Source: Candidatus Minthenecus merdequi (GTDB lineage Bacteria; Bacteroidota; Bacteroidia; Bacteroidales; Paludibacteraceae). From it: a stretch of DNA of 9,439 nt. Each line of letters starts with the position of its first letter. Positions within the stretch are counted from its first letter, which is position 1. A model generated the notes under the pieces. It did not search any database and was not told where the DNA came from. It was given only the letters and a program-made list of their open reading frames with translations. Below, piece after piece: positions 8,444 to 9,439 of the stretch. Both the position numbers and the translations under genes were made by a program. Location of the stretch: assembly GCA_018064385.1 (NCBI GenBank), contig JAGHVI010000035.1, positions 1 to 9,439 on the forward strand, written 5' to 3'.

Positions 8444-8527
8444 GCCTATATAACTGATTTTTATTTATTAATCAATTGATGTTTAGCGAGTTGCAAACCA
8501 TTAACTTTTTTGAAAAATATGTAGTTC

Positions 8528-8556
8528 TATTTGAAAATTATTTCGTACATTTGCAC
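8528..8556 (+). promoter_or_regulatory. Promoter of the small protein/fimbrillin-like unit
   Basis: TACATTTG at 8546-8553, followed by CAC, is a full match to the TAnnTTTG -7 element. A TTTG at 8530-8533 is 12 nt upstream, the same unusual spacing as at 16-39. The start site would be near 8560, leaving a leader of about 65 nt that holds a palindrome (8587-8598) and a direct repeat (8603-8623). The 266-nt gap between 8358 and 8625 is otherwise A/T-rich and shows only the candidate terminator and a chance-level ATCAATTGAT palindrome at 8471. Confidence 0.6.
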
Positions 8557-8586
8557 TCCAAATATGTACGTCACTATCCTTTAGGG

Positions 8587-8598
8587 AAGTGTTCACTT
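8587..8598. promoter_or_regulatory. Palindrome AAGTGTTCACTT in the leader, possible operator
   Basis: Two perfect 5-bp arms, AAGTG and CACTT, flank TT. It lies about 30 nt downstream of the predicted start site and 26 nt before the ATG of the small protein. The 2-nt centre is too short for a stable RNA loop, so a dimeric protein-binding site is more plausible than an RNA hairpin. No regulator is identified. Confidence 0.3.
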
Positions 8599-8602
8599 AA
8601 AC

Positions 8603-8623
8603 TATATATTAATTATATATTAA
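8603..8623. repeat. Tandem 10-nt direct repeat before the small-protein start
   Basis: TATATATTAA occurs at 8603-8612 and again at 8614-8623, with a single T between, ending 1 nt before the ATG at 8625. An unstructured A/U-rich leader of this sort suits translation initiation in Bacteroidota, where Shine-Dalgarno sequences matter little. It may also be simple low-complexity sequence. Confidence 0.5.
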
Positions 8624-8624
8624 A

Positions 8625-8834
8625 ATGAAAAAGAAAAAACATTTTGCACCTCAATTTGAGGTCGTAAACTTGGAAGATGCAAATGCTGTTTTTTTTGTCG
8701 CAAGTGGTTTCAAAGGTAAAGGTCCTGCCACTCCTACTCAGCCTGCTAATCAGCCATTAAAGCACCACGATACTTTTGTCCCTTCTTGGAACGCCACTGA
8801 GGGCGAAGATGGTGGAGATGTTCTTTTTGATTAA
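8625..8834 (+). CDS. Small protein of unknown function, 69 aa
   Basis: The protein starts MKKKKHFAPQFEVVNLEDAN, continues with a short hydrophobic AVFFVASG segment (residues about 21-28), a basic Gly/Lys patch (FKGKG), a Pro/Gln/Thr-rich linker and an acidic tail (TEGEDGGDVLFD). The hydrophobic part is too short for a signal peptide or membrane helix. The layout, a Lys-rich start, a P-x-x-E-V-V region, an ASG motif and a low-complexity acidic end, recalls small hypothetical proteins of Bacteroidales that I have seen next to cell-surface genes; this is recollection, not a search result. It has its own promoter and leader and ends 27 nt before the fimbrillin-like gene, so the two are likely cotranscribed. 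It could be a secreted or processed peptide, a regulator or a chaperone-like partner. The good promoter, absence of an overlapping longer gene and following RBS support that it is real. Confidence 0.65.
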   Translation: MKKKKHFAPQFEVVNLEDANAVFFVASGFKGKGPATPTQPANQPLKHHDTFVPSWNATEGEDGGDVLFD

Positions 8835-8847
8835 TAACTATTCATTT

Positions 8848-8853
8848 AGGAGG
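8848..8853 (+). promoter_or_regulatory. Perfect Shine-Dalgarno AGGAGG before the fimbrillin-like gene
   Basis: AGGAGG is followed by an 8-nt spacer and ATG at 8862. None of the other gene starts in the window has a recognisable Shine-Dalgarno sequence, and Bacteroidota generally make little use of them. It fixes the start of the gene at the right edge. Confidence 0.75.
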
Positions 8854-8861
8854 AACTTATT

Positions 8862-9439
8862 ATGAACAGGAATTTTCTTTTCCTTATGGTATTTGTTTTG
8901 TTGCTAACGGTCTCTTGTAAAAAAGAATCTGTCAACGAACCGACCATCAACGATAATCCACGTAAATATGGTTTCCGTGTTACCATTGATGACCAATCGC
9001 AAGCCAATTTGCCTCGTCGTAGAGGTGGCAGTATGACAACAATGACTCACATGGCTGGCTTATATACTATTTGGGACTTAGGTGACCAGATAAGGGTTAA
9101 TGGTAGGGATTTCGTCGTTGATACATTTGAAGGTGACAGAAAGGATGTTTATTTCTCGTCTATCGACGCAAGAGGTGATGGTCCATATTATGCTTTTTAT
9201 CCTAAAGAACTCCAGAATCCTAATAATTGGAATCCTGCTGGAAATGATGGCAAACCTTTTGGAACACTTCCAGGTACTTATAGACACGATCCTGACCACG
9301 TTTCTTTGCCAATGTACGGTAGGTCTAATGTAGGTGGACAAGATACAAATTTGGTTTTCACCAATATTTGTGGCGTGCTGAGAATTATGATTCCTTCTGG
9401 TGTTACCAAGATTACAGTTTCTGAAATATATAGTCAAAG
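8862..9439 (+). CDS. Fimbrillin-like lipoprotein, N-terminal part (runs off the window)
   Basis: An open frame of 192 codons with no stop before the window ends. The first residues, MNRNFLFLMVFVLLLTVSC, form a lipoprotein signal peptide with lipobox LTVSC, so Cys19 would be lipidated. The mature part resembles Bacteroidales fimbrillin-family (FimA/Mfa-type) proteins: FRVTIDD early on, then WDLGDQIRVNG, a YYAFYPKE segment, SLPMYGRSN, and a late TNLVFTNICGVLRIMIPSGV strand pair, in the usual order. A basic LPRRRGG sits at residues 50-56. In this family lipidated precursors reach the outer membrane, are cut by an Arg-specific protease and polymerise by strand exchange into type V pili; other members are anchors or tips, and the seen part cannot tell which. 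The start is set by AGGAGG. It follows the 69-aa small protein by 27 nt. Family members are usually 300-700 aa, so more than a third is missing. Confidence 0.75.
   Translation, partial: MNRNFLFLMVFVLLLTVSCKKESVNEPTINDNPRKYGFRVTIDDQSQANLPRRRGGSMTTMTHMAGLYTIWDLGDQIRVNGRDFVVDTFEGDRKDVYFSSIDARGDGPYYAFYPKELQNPNNWNPAGNDGKPFGTLPGTYRHDPDHVSLPMYGRSNVGGQDTNLVFTNICGVLRIMIPSGVTKITVSEIYSQ

Noticed and set aside
8471..8480. ATCAATTGAT perfect palindrome
   Set aside because: A 10-bp A/T-rich palindrome in an A/T-rich spacer is expected by chance; no partner site or promoter placement supports a role.
9078..9437. 119-aa open frame on the minus strand at the right edge
   Set aside because: It is antisense to the fimbrillin-like gene, which has a signal peptide, RBS and family motifs; the minus-strand product has no recognisable features.

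Overview
The window looks like a chromosomal segment from a member of the Bacteroidales (phylum Bacteroidota), probably Prevotellaceae-like, although the genus cannot be fixed from the sequence alone. The evidence is the AT-rich composition, start regions that mostly lack a Shine-Dalgarno sequence, several good TAnnTTTG (-7) promoter elements usually followed by CAC, RecG and MetG of the form usual in this group (MetG has a KISTS signature and a C-terminal tRNA-binding domain), several lipoprotein signal peptides, a BspA-type leucine-rich-repeat protein and the start of a fimbrillin-like lipoprotein. No RNA gene, insertion sequence, CRISPR array or phage gene was seen.

Left part (1-4486): a strongly promoted OmpA-like/TPR lipoprotein (91-1767) is followed by a 12-bp stem-loop that works as a terminator candidate yet ends only 6 nt before the recG start codon. 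recG (1830-3923) runs convergently into a small lipoprotein gene on the minus strand (3920-4486); both genes take their stop codon from one TTAA palindrome.

Middle part (4487-8358): an overlapping divergent promoter pair separates the minus-strand lipoprotein from metG (4587-6626). A BspA-like LRR protein (start corrected to 6676, end 8358) lies 49 nt downstream of metG on the same strand, possibly cotranscribed, and is followed by a weak hairpin/T-run.

Right part (8359-9439): a new transcription unit with a good -7 element, a palindrome and an AT-rich direct repeat in its leader. It encodes a 69-aa small protein of unknown function and then, behind a perfect AGGAGG, an incomplete lipoprotein (8862 to the window edge, 192 residues seen) that resembles Bacteroidales fimbrillins. 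That last gene runs off the window without a stop codon. An Arg-rich site (PRRRGG) about 33 residues after its lipidated Cys matches the place where type V pilin precursors are cut. The left and middle parts mix housekeeping genes with envelope lipoproteins; the right part is the most accessory-looking and most interesting region, plausibly the start of a surface-fibre locus with a small companion protein.
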